This document shows positions 12,601 through 22,804 of a stretch of 64,000 bases of DNA, one piece after another. The stretch lies in contig QCXZ01000075.1 of NCBI GenBank assembly GCA_025024175.1, forward strand, positions 7,874,001 through 7,938,000, read 5' to 3'. Below the pieces are notes generated by a model. The model saw only the letters and a program-made list of their open reading frames with translations, did no database searches and was not told the origin of the DNA. A program made the position numbers and the translations under genes. The DNA comes from Rhyzopertha dominica. Lineage: Eukaryota; Arthropoda; Insecta; Coleoptera; Bostrichidae. How positions within the stretch are numbered: position 1 is the stretch's first letter; each line of letters opens with the position of its first letter.

Positions 12601-15600
12601 TACTACCTTGTAGTGAAAAATAGTACATCCAATATGTTTTCTGAGCCCATAATACATCTTATGATGTTGTTTTCATCAATGGTAGCAGCTATTATCCGTC
12701 TGATATGCAAGTTTTTGGGAATGCGGATGCATAGCGTCATCCAGTAGGGTACAGTAGGGTCAACAAATAGTGTCCGCCCTTCAGCGCTTGAAGAAGTATA
12801 TCTACTGAAGCGAGTTTGGGCGGTCAACATTAGAATAATCTGCCCGTCCAGCATTCTTTTTAAACTCTAAACTGCATTCCTTCATATGCACACGTATGTG
12901 TACACCTCTTTCCTGTGAACAGCTTGTATTGTATTACTTCTACTCGTTTTCTTTTTTGAAACACTTAACGGTACTGCCAGTTGCATGTCGTTAGCAAAGA
13001 CACCATGACGCTTGATGGGTTTTGAATGGCCAACGAGACTGCCTTTCACCCTGTAGGTGATATATTTACCGCGTTTGCCCTTTCTAGTGCCAGTTAGAGC
13101 TTTTGCATTCTTAAGACGCCAGGAATTCCCAGCTTAGGGAGGATATGTTTGCCGTCATTTTACTGATTGCAAGCATCAGCCCAGACACATCAAGGGTCAG
13201 ACTCCTGTCAGAATATACTGACTGATATAGATATAATAACATATAATAATAATTGTTCAGTTTGATGAAATTTTACTTATACAACAAGTTTAGTGGAGTA
13301 AATTACTATATTAAAAAAGTCCCGGGAAGCCAACTTGTGTACCAAAACATATTCAAACAAATTACGTATTACTGGATGTTCTTATTTCTTTGTCACACAT
13401 TAGAGATAATCTTAAGCATAGGCCCCCCGAAATGGATACCTGGGTGACTTCACAAATGACGCAAAGTATTTCCCTCCCTGACTAGATACTAGTATCCTTA
13501 ATCTATCACTGGAAGCTGCTGAAGAAATTTTTACGGAAACAACTAGTATATTGCTAAGCCGCCAGCCAGCAATTTAAATGCTAAGGAGGGACTAGCAATT
13601 AACGGGCTAAATATCGACAAGACATACTCGTGCTCCCTACCGATGAACCAAACGCCACGTTAGTTATTAAAACCGATGACTACCAGATAAAGGTTGAAGA
13701 TTTGCTGGACCGAAGCACATTCTGACGAGCTTACTGCTAAAATTGTATGACCAACCAACCGCCTTATTAAAGTATACACCTTTACATCAGAAGCACAGAA
13801 GAACTCCTGCCGATCTGATGCTCTACCCAGGCTGTATGAATTGCCGAAAATTCATAAACCAAACGTGCCTCTACGTCCCATTGTAAGGACGATGGGCTCT
13901 ACAACATACTATATTGCACAGTACTTAATAAAATTCCTGTAACCCCTAACTTCGACATATGAGAGGAAAGTACCGGTAGAAAAACGATCTTCATGCCGAC
14001 AACAAAAATAGGCAGCACCTGAAAAATACCAAGGATAAACGGGAGCCTGTATCAGCAACCAGGGTGTGTCGCATTCATTGCATGTGAGGTCTTTTATACA
14101 TTGGAACTACAAAGGGAAGTGTCAGCACCCGATTAAATGAGCATAAAAGTTGTTGTCGTTCATTGGTAACAGACAAATCGGCAGTAGCAGAGCACGCGTT
14201 ACAACAGGATCAGTATTGTGTATACTCTTTGATAAAACGATGTTTTTGAACACTACCCGCCACTGCTATGCGCACGAAACAAGACGGGGTTCACAAAGCT
14301 TATCAAAGATTGGTACCCTGTTCTTGAAAAGTCCATACAGAAATTCACCGTGTACAGCAACCTTTCAGAAGGCATAGATCCAATTAGCTCCGCCCATGAT
14401 GTCGGAAAGTCTGATAAATCGTTTCCCCAATCAGTTTATGATTGACTTAGCCGCTCGCACATTTTTGCAATGCTATTTGTCAGACAGCTTGATTAGATTT
14501 TCATTGCTCATGTGTTTATTGAAGGCGTGTAAACGGTAATATTCTTCCGCCGTGACGACACCGTAACAATTGTCCCCACCATTAACCATTAATTGTTAGA
14601 AATAACCAAACGGACCACCTTTTTGCAGAAGGTCTTCTCAGCTCGGTTAAAGGCTATCCATATTGTCCATGGACTTCCAAAACTTGACAATTTCATCCGC
14701 ATGGGTAAATCATTTTTAAGAGAGAAGCACCGGAAAAGAGTGAGTATGCTTCCTAAACGATAAAACATTCACTGCAATAAAATGAATGTCTGCGATGCTG
14801 TCTGCATCGCAACCAATTACAGACATATCTGTTTCACTATTATTATAGCTTCTCAGTGTAGTTTAGGTCTAGTGCAAATAGCATGTTACAGAACTGGTTT
14901 TGCCATCTGATTTTCTTTGGTATATAGATAGGCAAAACCAATTCAATTGGTATGGGTAAGCGCTAATGTGGAAATTTGAATTTCACGCCTGTTATGACTC
15001 GGATTTAAAGGTACGAACCCGTTCGAGGTCACTGGAATGCATTTTCAAACAACAAAACTTGTTAATGGAACATTTTAATGTAAGCCGCTTCTTGTCCCAT
15101 GGCAAAAAAGCCACTGTCAAATTGACATATGCAAGTGCATGCCAATAATTGGTTGTAATCTACTTCTTTTAGAAAAAAGTTCCCATTAAGGCAGCCGGCT
15201 GGTTTTATCATCATTTAGTTTACTGCTGATAGATGACAGTTTTCTACTACCATTCAATACAGTGTCACTGCAAGCCTGATAATATCAGAAATACTCATAT
15301 CAATGTGTTTTCAGTATTCTCTGTTTCTAGCTTTACGTCCACAAAGATTACAATTCCCTACATAAAATGATTGATAAGTCTATGTTACCAAAAGAGCTGG
15401 GCGGGCAGAATGTGTCAATTCGCGAAATTATTAAGTAAGTAAGTGTTATTTGACGAGAGATGAACTATATATCCATATCTGTATCTCTGTGTACTGTAGC
15501 TGTCTAAACTATTGAGCATTATGAAAAGTTTCTTGATGGCATTGACCACTTAAAAGGATTAAAAGAAATTGCATTGTGTATGAGCTAACTTGCATTTAGA

Positions 15601-16050
15601 GAGATAGGTGGTTTCAATATCTTGGTTCACTTTTTAGGAATAGAATCACCACCTCCATATCTTTAAAAGAGTTCAAGTTAATGTCTACTATTATGTTGAG
15701 AAATATATTTGTGAAGTCCCTTTTTATTTCATTAATAGGAGACAGAACTAATAAATAAAAACAGTAAAGATAATTATAAAATTATTTCAAGAAATAGTGT
15801 TTCCATATTCCATCCACAAAATGGATAGGTATATCATGCATTCACGCACATAAAACCTTTAAACTCAAAGTAATGGAAGTTATAAATTCTCTTTTTTACA
15901 GAATTACAGACGAAAAAGTTCATTGAGTACAAGTCAAGATTCGATCAGCTTGTGAATCTGCGAAGCAAAGAAGAACTAAGGACCACCCCACCAATAAATG
16001 ACGAAATTCTGGGATACCACGGAAATTTCAAACAAATAGCTATTGACTAG
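3610..16050 (+). CDS. CRAL-TRIO domain lipid-carrier protein (alpha-tocopherol transfer protein-like), six exons
   Basis: Six exons: 3610-3760, 6113-6272, 12124-12367, 14629-14739, 15331-15434 and 15902-16050 (stop TAG). Exon 1 starts MSDKQDCFQW and carries the charged N-terminal helix ending LHFPEMP; exon 2 (DDAIKKFFLLNKLSIERTKQ) is the CRAL-TRIO N-terminal helical domain; exons 3 to 5 give the lipid-binding fold (VVGVPNLTPDLDRV, ADVVILDLT, RLKAIHIVHG, LPKELGG); exon 6 ends GNFKQIAID, the usual family tail. The total is about 305 codons, normal for insect members, which bind small hydrophobic ligands such as retinoids or tocopherol in the cytosol. Junctions 1 to 4 keep frame with GT/AG sites. 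The exon 5/6 junction does not: exon 5 ends with two spare bases, but exon 6 needs one, so one base is surplus (assembly error, mutation or unusual site). Ligand unknown. Confidence 0.85.
3761..6112 (+). other. Intron 1 of the CRAL-TRIO gene
   Basis: Donor gtaaga at 3761, acceptor ttgtttcag ending at 6112. AT-rich, two N bases (5643, 5710). I see no coding or transposon signature that I can name. Confidence 0.6.
7069..7284 (-). pseudogene. DUF4817 helix-turn-helix fragment of a transposon
   Basis: Reads MSRSGYSNEDFLNLIITYDR then CRVYAEKYPNRSRSK, the pattern of the DUF4817 domain (YSNEE...A..LYAERYPNR) found at the start of insect transposase-like proteins. Only about 45 residues of the domain are present, and no transposase follows. 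It lies antisense in intron 2 of the CRAL-TRIO gene. A fragment rather than a gene. Confidence 0.65.
9350..9568 (+). mobile_element. Penelope-like element 3' end with hammerhead-like motif
   Basis: Contains CTGAAGA at 9480, a perfect five-base-pair stem GGGCC/GGCCC with a nine-base loop, then GAAA at 9507-9510. This is the conserved hammerhead-derived terminal motif seen at PLE ends. No reverse transcriptase is attached. Blocks rich in CGATATCG and CGATACCG flank it at about 8750-8815 and 9725-9780 in roughly opposite orientation, which may mark a larger composite repeat. Confidence 0.5.
10291..10426. repeat. 136-bp fold-back (hairpin) element
   Basis: The two halves are imperfect inverse copies along almost the whole length: AATAG...GTTAT..GGAG..TAAAGTGA..TTTATGTAGC on the left against its complement on the right, with inner stems GGCTG/CAGCC and CTGCC/GGCAG close to the centre. 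It lies in intron 2 of the CRAL-TRIO gene, about 110 bp before the Crypton. It could be a fold-back MITE or an RNA hairpin; no target duplication is evident. Confidence 0.7.
10540..11905 (+). mobile_element. Crypton DNA transposon (tyrosine-recombinase type)
   Basis: Carries a broken tyrosine recombinase (10663-11744). Its outer parts recur at 1-346, giving an independent estimate of the limits: the right end is in an A run near 11900; the left end is at or beyond 10540. No terminal inverted repeats, as expected for Cryptons. Inserted in intron 2 of the CRAL-TRIO gene in the same orientation. Confidence 0.85.
10663..11744 (+). pseudogene. Crypton tyrosine recombinase, inactivated
   Basis: N-terminal SAM-like DNA-binding part: KLYHNSYEKFMRWCSEKNVK, then LLAYISYLS. 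A TAA at 10903-10905 breaks the frame, and the same frame continues with KHGVDIGRF. A 56-bp intron (11044-11099, gtaagt...ttttgtag) removes in phase 0 and joins LAIK to VVLVVGVSGACRCDEL, the first catalytic arginine box. The second box, GHCLRRTSATLLVDGGADL, supplies the H-x-x-R pair at about 11440-11480. Directly after LKR, where family members have the GGW...GY segment with the catalytic tyrosine, the sequence switches to an unrelated S/T-rich tail. The nucleophile therefore seems to be deleted, and the copy cannot be active for two reasons (stop and missing tyrosine). Confidence 0.85.
12369..13460. other. Part of intron 3 without recognised feature
   Basis: Begins with donor gttagt after exon 3. 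An 83-codon open frame on the minus strand (12603-12854) shows no motif and no second copy. I see nothing further that I can support. Confidence 0.4.
13470..14460 (+). mobile_element. Penelope-like element, internally deleted
   Basis: First part (13470-13950) carries the pre-finger and finger region of PLE reverse transcriptase, with DDYQIKVEDLLD-like and LYELPKIHKPNVPLRPIV segments in shifting frames. The palm region with the catalytic aspartates is missing. From about 14060 the GIY-YIG region follows: a CEVFYTLELQ-like decayed start, RLNEHKSC-like residues, SAVAEHA, then a C-terminal piece up to about 14400. Several frameshifts. Lies in intron 3 of the CRAL-TRIO gene. Confidence 0.75.
14778..14906 (-). 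ncRNA. Hammerhead ribozyme retroposon, copy 3 (core mutated)
   Basis: Read on the minus strand, this matches the units at 22817-22927 and 23574-23720. The ribozyme part is 14815-14863: stem I AACTACA/TGTAATT (one mismatch), stem II GCTAT/ATAGT, GAAA, stem III ACA/TGT around loop GATA, cleavage-site C at 14822. Stem III has changed from ATA/TAT to ACA/TGT in a paired way. The core reads CTGAGAA instead of CTGANGA, so the catalytic G8 is A and the copy should be inactive. It lies antisense in intron 4 of the CRAL-TRIO gene. No clear target duplication. Confidence 0.7.
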
Positions 16051-16109
16051 TAAAAGTAACTCAAGAATTATGTTGTTGCACTTGATGCTTGCACTACAGA
16101 CTTTTAAAT

Positions 16110-16115
16110 AATAAA
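16110..16115 (+). terminator. Polyadenylation signal of the CRAL-TRIO gene
   Basis: AATAAA about 60 bases after the stop codon; a good candidate by position, not proven. Confidence 0.5.
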
Positions 16116-16119
16116 TCAA

Positions 16120-16940
16120 GTTTGTCTTACATTTGAACACACTCATATTGAACAATTAGTATATCATGCTTACGTTATTTTCGGTCCTTGAACATTTTTT
16201 ATTTCTATGCCCACGATACATAAATACACGGTATGCCATTGCAGATATTCGCAGCTCTCCTTACACAGTTGTGACGTCACTCTCGGGCGAAAATCCGCAA
16301 AATATTCCTTGTACTTTTACGATTCCGACGATGTGAAATTTGTATACCACATCTGTATTTATATTGAATTTTTTGACATGCGAGGAAAATTTTGGGTGCT
16401 AAAAGATAAAGGCAAACATTAGCGAGACTGAATATCAAAAAGACATTGAAAACGTTTTTATCTAGTACAATCAAAAAAACCAATTACATTCAAAATTACA
16501 GGTATTTACATGAAATTAACTTTGCTTGCTCTTTATGGTAACCGCATATACTTTTTTATATTATAAGATTGTGTATCTGTTCCTTACAAAAAAGTACATC
16601 AACATAAATGCAAGCGTTATTAGGTTGGATCTAACTAAATAGTGTCCACGGATGGTGTTGACAGGAGGAAAACTATTTTGTTTTGGACATCACGGCAAAA
16701 AGTTAATCTTTAGGTATATATGTTGAAAATAACTTGCCGGTATACAAATTTGAGGTCAGATATGGGGGATATGAATTATTTAAAAAGACACAAATATGTT
16801 TTAAGAGAACTGGATTATGTATCATTATATTAAAACGAAATATTTAACAAAGCTGGATATGTATGTTGCCATTTTTTTATACTTATTTAGTCTTGTTTTT
16901 TGAGTTTCTACTCTCGGTAACAGCAAATTACTAACAACTG
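16120..16940. other. Intergenic, nothing recognised
   Basis: Short open frames on both strands (for example 16207-16422) without motif, splice context or a second copy. Confidence 0.4.
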
Positions 16941-16944
16941 TTAA

Positions 16945-17440
16945 ATATCACTCATAGGCAATAGTTTTCAAGAAACGACATAAATGAATAGTACACGTCA
17001 GTTTGAAGTGTTGCCATAAAAAGAGATATTCGATACGAATTTTCACTGAATATCCTGGCATGCAGTATATTGGCTGTTTACTAAATTGGTAGGCGACATA
17101 TCTGAGCAGGACCGATAGGATTAGAGAAACTCTCCAGAATTGCAGAGCAATATGAGCTTTCACTATTCATCCTTGCATATTGACCTGCTATTAAACTGGT
17201 GAACTGATGAGAGTAATCACTGAATATTCTTGCATGTAGTATATTGGTTGGCTGGGTATGAGACTAGTGGACAGTATACATGAGTATTATGTGGTGCGAT
17301 ATGAATATTCAATGAATATCCTCGCAGATGGTATTGGTGTTAAAATAGTGTATGATGTATCTGACCAATACTGATAGTTTTAGTAATGCAATTTAGCTAT
17401 GTGGTGCGATGTGTGAGTTATCACTGAGTACCTATGCATG
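16945..17440 (+). repeat. Degenerate direct repeats around a TCACTGAATATCC core
   Basis: A motif like TCACTGAATATCCT.GCATG followed by GTATATTGG recurs at about 17045, 17159, 17218, 17308 and 17419 with irregular spacing of 59-114 bases, usually followed by a GTGGTGCGATATGA-type piece. The left end (16955-17010, ATAGGCA...AGTACACGTCA.TTTGAAGTG) also occurs at about 52490 and 60580. A decayed tandem or composite repeat. Confidence 0.6.
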
Positions 17441-17548
17441 TTTAGTTCTGCTGTGCTTCTTGCTGCAGTCTGTGGAAACGTTTAGGACGTCGATGTGTTG
17501 AAAATATTGAGCTCAAGAGTAAAAATATGAAATAAAAGTAATTGTTAG

Positions 17549-17802
17549 ATAGGAAGGCTAACACTTCGGTGTAGACTTTATAGTCAGATGCTACATTGAT
17601 GTAGTTGGCCATATTGCCTTCAGAGGTAGTCGGCTGTATGTGTTCTGCGCAACAGTCAGATCTATAAAGTATCAGATAGGGAGGCTTCCTAGCACTTTGG
17701 TGCAGATTGTTAAGTGATTTATTGCATTGGTGTAGTTGGTCATATTGCCTGCAGAGGTAGTCGGCTGTATGTGTTCTGCGCAACAGTCAGTTCGATAAAT
17801 AA
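17549..17802 (+). repeat. Two tandem units of about 127 bp
   Basis: The unit starts ATAGG.AGGCT (17549 and 17676) and ends TGTTCTGCGCAACAGTCAG. A single related unit with the same GCACTTCGGTGCAGACT and GCTACATTG.TATAGTTGGCC parts lies at 46620-46700. There it is joined directly to a sequence that here lies 400 bases further on (18190-18290), so the two belong to one larger dispersed repeat. Confidence 0.75.
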
Positions 17803-18337
17803 CCCATAATAGAAATAAGGAAGTAGCGATGACAAGCTATTGAGATGCCGTTGTCTGCTATATTAATTTGTGTACTAGCTTTCAGTAGCTACACAAGGAA
17901 TGAATGTACAGAAGAACAAAGAAGTAGATAGTAGTTGTAGGATTATGTAGATTTTCATGTAATAGCATGTTTGTTTGACATTATTATATATTGGTTGTCC
18001 TTATTAAGGATAGTTGATACTCGTGCTTGGGTATTCATTCAGTTTTTCTTTATAACAGTTCTGCCAGCAAGAGGTCAAACCCCATTTAGTGGTCGAGCAT
18101 TCACCAGGGTTGCAAGTGTTTATACATTTACATTATATAATACTTGTTAAGAGCTACACGTCATCAACATTATTATTATCATCAAAAAGATACCTAACAG
18201 ATATCAGAGGTGGCATGATAAATGCAACATATGCACATTGTAACTAGATGAAAAGTTAAACGGTGTATTTAGTAGGGTCCTAACACAACTAACAGTACAA
18301 AGGGAACAAACCACAAAGATAATGAAAACAAACGTTT

Positions 18338-18720
18338 TTACAATTGAAATTTTAATCTTTTTGAGTTAGACCGCGTCTGATTTTGGAATGAGGAGTATGG
18401 AATATAGATACCGTGGTACCTTGCGTTACGAGGAGGGTGGGGATGCTTGGACGGCTGAGGTGGGAGATTATGAAAGTGGGGATAGCCGTCGCGTGATAGG
18501 GTACCAAACAGTGGAGAGATGATAACCATCCTCGCGGTTTAGATTATTGGGATGATTGTAAATTTCTATAGCTACTCGGAATTTTCTGATTGTGAAAGAG
18601 GGGACTTTCGCCAGAACTGTCACATTGTCAAATAGATACTGTTGAGTGGGTGAAGAAACAAGAGATGCTGTAAATACCTCTAGATGACATAAGATGAAAG
18701 AATCTGACATATTCGAAGGG
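18338..18720 (-). mobile_element. Penelope-like element C-terminus and 3' end, antisense
   Basis: On the minus strand I read FDNVTVLAKVPSFTIRKF, YNHPNNLNREDGY, SPLFGTLSRDGYPHFHNLPP and KHPHPPR, the region after the GIY-YIG endonuclease. The + strand copy at 37960-38530 is the same family and reads almost the same residues. The 3' end, the part joining TTTTGGAATGAGG to the GACGCGGTCTAA box, lacks the hammerhead-like segment that is present in the 38-kb copy. Confidence 0.8.
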
Positions 18721-18729
18721 GGCTTGAAG

Positions 18730-21410
18730 ATAGTACACGATTATTATACCCATTGTTAGCCAGACTGATGCATAAGTTCAAAGTTTTTCCGGTTCAGAAA
18801 CGCTTTTACAATTACTGAGCGCCTCACGATCACAGATCACTATAGGCACCTGCTGCGGTCTGGAGTCGTGCAGAGTTACTGGCAGACCGTGTTTGTGTAC
18901 CGTTTGATTTGTTAAAGGTGAAAGAAGGCGGTGTTGTCAATAAAAACAAGTGTATGAGTAAAATCAATATCAGATTAAGAAATGCAATGGGCCTGTTGCC
19001 AACTTTTTTTATTGCAGAATATTAATCTACATGAAAAAAGAGACCCCTGTTTTTTTATTTTTCGCAAAGCGCTTAGTTAATGCTTAAAAAAAGATTGTTT
19101 ATGTTTAAAGTTTGAATCTCTGACGTCACCGTTCTCTGGCGCGCTTAGTGCGGTGTAACTGTCTGATGTTGCCACGCCATTTTCTGATCCTGGCATTCCT
19201 GATGGCCGAGATGAGGTTTCTGAAACCGAAGTCGCAGCAGCGTTGACATTTTATTCCAAACTCGGAACCGTAATTATGAATTATAAAAACCTACACGCGA
19301 ATGGATGGGCTAAACTCGATTCGTTGTTAGTTGTTTTCACTGTAAATAATAAAACGTAAAATCTATTAAATTAAAATATTAATTTGTAGCGGATATATCG
19401 CAAACAGAATTCATTTTATGGCAGCCGCAGGATAAGTCCATACTTCAAGTGATATTAAAACTGTAACAACTATTTATTAAGTAGGTAAACTCGTTTAAAC
19501 CTGAGTTACTGCGTGTATAGCTGCCATTACATCATTTTATTCAAGTCGCAACCTTTAATTAGCAAAATCGCCTAATTTGCGTAAAATCGAACGATCTGGC
19601 CACACGAGTCTCCATTCATGTAAAATTCGTCAATCATGTGTAAGTAAATTTTTGGTAAATTGTCCGAAGATCCCTTTACATAATCTTGCTCCATAATTGC
19701 ACAGTTTACGTTAGAACAACGACGTACCAAGTAAATAAAAACAAAACTTTAACGCGTCCTCCGTTCTCAAACCAAAACGTAAACAAAGGTACAAAGGCAC
19801 AGAACCACAGAACATACGCGTGTTCAACATCGACAAAGGTGTCAAGCATGCAACAGGGCATCCGGCGCATCGGCGCAATAGCGGGGTGCGTCTCCAGGAA
19901 CGGTGACGTATCACGAAAAAAAGGTAAAAATAAGACAATAAAACATCACACATATGTTTTTCTATTGTCAGCTTCTAACTCCATTAGGTCCAGGCAAAGT
20001 CGCAAATGTGTTATAATAATGATTTACTGTCAAGGGCAACAACCCCATTGCTTAAACAAAGTTTTTACATAATATTCCTATATTCTATATTATTTTAGCA
20101 TTATTTTTTTAAGTACGTACGTGCTTTTGCAGATTTGCGGGTCCTTATCTACACTCATATGCATAACTTATTTTGATAAAATCAAGTGAATGTAGCATTA
20201 TGAAACGGGCATGCAAACGGAGACCCTTGATAATAATATGGCAACAATCGGACCTAGAAAACATCAAAGCCTAACTTGGAGTTTCAAAGTTCGCAGTTTT
20301 GGCGCATAGTATCTCACCCAACTGCATCCAGAGCACACCCCTTCGCTATACAGATACAGTTAGAGCATTCATTACCAACTTTCCGACTGCATCCTCTAAT
20401 TGTTTTCCTCCGCAGGATCCTATCCGACAAAAATAAACCGCTTCTGCAATATCAGAATAAAGCTCTCCCATTTCACCTCTCCGACCGGCGATAATCTCGT
20501 GCCGCATAAACCATCTCAATTACCGCCTCTTCCTGCCTCCGATCCTCTCGATAAAGCAAAACAAGCGAATAACGGCGCACAGGATAAGATCACTGTTAAA
20601 AGTGTAATCGTGGGTATGGTCTTCGTTTCGTTACGATTTTTGTACGCTTTTTTATTATCGGGGGTGCGGGAAACGATACTAGAGGTGGGATTACTGATGC
20701 ACAAGGAAAAAAGATCCTGTTATGGATCATTCTGAAAGTTTATAAATGGTGATCAGTTTAGGCTGGACAGCGGCTGTATCTTGGAAATTAATCGTGCTAG
20801 AATCTCGCGGTATTTTTTTAAACAAATTTGGCCAGCGATATTTCATTTAAAATATTGTCAAGTACGTAACTTTGCCCGTAGCTGGCGGATTTAATATGAC
20901 ATAAAAGAACCGTTTCTTTCTAAAAAAAGTTGCAATACAATGTTTGACTAAAATAAACTTATTATAATCTGCATATGTGTATTTCTTAATAAATTTTATT
21001 TGAACATTTTTTTCTAGTTGCTACAACAGGAGAGGTAGAAGTTTCAAATCTTCAAAATGGCATAACTCAAGTATGGTTAAAGCGGATTTAATGAAAGGTC
21101 TGTTTAAACTCTTAAAAATGGCATAATGGGTGTCCAAAAAATATTTTCAGGTAATATGTCACAAATAAAGTGAATTTCTGTACCTTACGCCGTATAATAG
21201 TATTTCAAAGTTGAATGCAGACTTTTTTCTTCTTTAATTGTGTCATTACCATGCAAGCCTTATTTTTAATGAAAAACAAGAAAAACTCATCGTCGCTATA
21301 CTATATAATATATATAATACTGAATGAAATTGTTTGCGGTCGTTTACTTGTCAATATTAAGCTGAAATATCTTGGAGGAATTCGACCTGGTGGTAAAGAT
21401 TAATGGGTAC
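18730..21410. other. Unassigned stretch
   Basis: No recognised gene. Open frames at 19686-20072 and 20276-20735 are moderately long and sit in locally less AT-rich sequence, but have no motif, and frames on both strands are equally open. A real but unrecognised exon cannot be ruled out. Confidence 0.35.
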
Positions 21411-21428
21411 TCTTTATTTTGGCCAAGC

Positions 21429-22025
21429 TTTCAATTGCTTTATTACAATCTTCTTCAGGGCTTACTACAACAACAATCCAGTTTACATTAATTTTACAAA
21501 AAGTGTAACAACAACATGTTACTTACTAATTTAATTTGAAATAGGCAGCTAGGGGCTCACAATTAAGCCCCATATTATCACAGTATGTAATGGACTATTT
21601 ATTGGACACAAAATATACCAAAATTATTTTTAATATAATTTTTATTAAGAAATTTGTTGGTGATATAATTTAGTATTACCCGAAAATTCTATAGAAGAAA
21701 TTTTAGAAAAATTTAATGACTTTGATCAACATATTAAATTTACAGTAGAGAGAGAGTCGGATGGTTTTTTGATGCAAAAATTATACGTTATAATAATAAA
21801 ATTATTTTAGATTGGTATCAGAAACCTACAGCTTCGGGTAGATACATAAATTTTCAATCTGACCATTCTACGAAAATAAAAATTAATTTTGTTAAACAAA
21901 TGAAAAATAGAATAACTAAACTATCAAATCCAAAATTTCTCAATAAAAATTTATCAAAGTTAAAATCCTTACTTATTCAAAACGGATATCCAACTGGTCT
22001 AACCAATAATACTAACTCCATGTGA
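21429..22025 (+). mobile_element. Penelope-like element remnant with an inverted terminal motif
   Basis: From 21547 frames resembling LEKFNDFDQHIKFTVERES, IILDWYQKPTASGRYINF and KSLLIQNGYPTGLTNN appear in turn: the palm-to-thumb region of PLE reverse transcriptase, same family as 645-1345. The catalytic box is reduced to a decayed GSQLSPILSQYVMDYL-like reading at about 21550. In opposite orientation at 21429-21458 lies CTGAAGA, stem GATTG/CAATT and GAAA, the hammerhead-like PLE end motif, so two pieces are joined head to head. Confidence 0.75.
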
Positions 22026-22083
22026 TCTATCTACGAATCAATGTACTCTAGCTCCATTAATATTAACTAGGCCACTTTTTTTT

Positions 22084-22700
22084 CAGTTTAGCGAAAGATT
22101 TTCAGAACAGATGGAACTTTACCATCCGTGGGGGTGCAATTTACGGGAAGCACATTCGTATGCTAAGCCAAAAAACAGTGGCTCTTACAATTTTAGCTAT
22201 ATAGAATACTTCAGTATTGTTCTACTGACACACTGAATGCTAATTACGAGTTTGTTTATGTGAATGTAGGCTGCAATAACAGTCTATTCGAAGCAACCGA
22301 TTTTCATGACAAATTAATCAACAAAATCATTGAATTTTCCATCTACACATTATACGAATGAAAATATAAGTTTCCTATTTGTTGCCGATGACGCCTTCAC
22401 CTTACACGAAAACATATTAAAACCATATCTTCAGAAAAACTTATCCCCAGAACTGCTTATCTTCAACAATCGATTAATCAGAGCTAGGCGTGTCGTTGAA
22501 AATGCATTTGGAATTCTGTCCAATCGTTTTTTTCACACCGCAATACATATGGCTTGGGCGCTGTACATGCTAATATTTCCTATTAACATAGAGATGCCCA
22601 GGAAAGTCGGCAGCATTTATTTATGGTGTAAAAATGGCTACATGGGAACGATCAATACAATCAATCACATCTGGAAATCCGGAATGTTAATAAAATCTGC
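22084..22700 (+). pseudogene. PIF/Harbinger transposase remnant (DDE_Tnp_4)
   Basis: The first part reads GAIYGKHIRM where the family has AIDGKHI, so the first catalytic aspartate is tyrosine. It is followed by FVYVNVGCNNSLFEATDF, the second catalytic region with the aspartate box degraded. From 22330 one open frame continues: FLFVADDAFTLHENILKPY, LIFNNRLIRARRVVENAFGI, which contains the third acidic residue in VENAFGIL. Frameshifts lie between about 22180 and 22330, and the end after SNRFF degenerates. No terminal repeats found. Confidence 0.8.
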
Positions 22701-22804
22701 ATCATCGACATTATTTTTAAGGGTCACAATTAATAGCTGCTACCCATAACATGCGTAGTTCTAACAGGGTTTAATTCTTCTAAACCAATTTGGTATTTCA
22801 TAAT

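Noticed and set aside
17213..17235. CTGATGA as a possible further hammerhead
   Set aside because: No paired stem followed by GAAA within reach. The same holds for CTGATGA near 5108, 55091, 58485 and 61711.
19686..20735. Open frames of 128 and 111 codons as possible genes
   Set aside because: No motif, no splice context, and frames on the opposite strand are equally open; kept only as an unassigned stretch.
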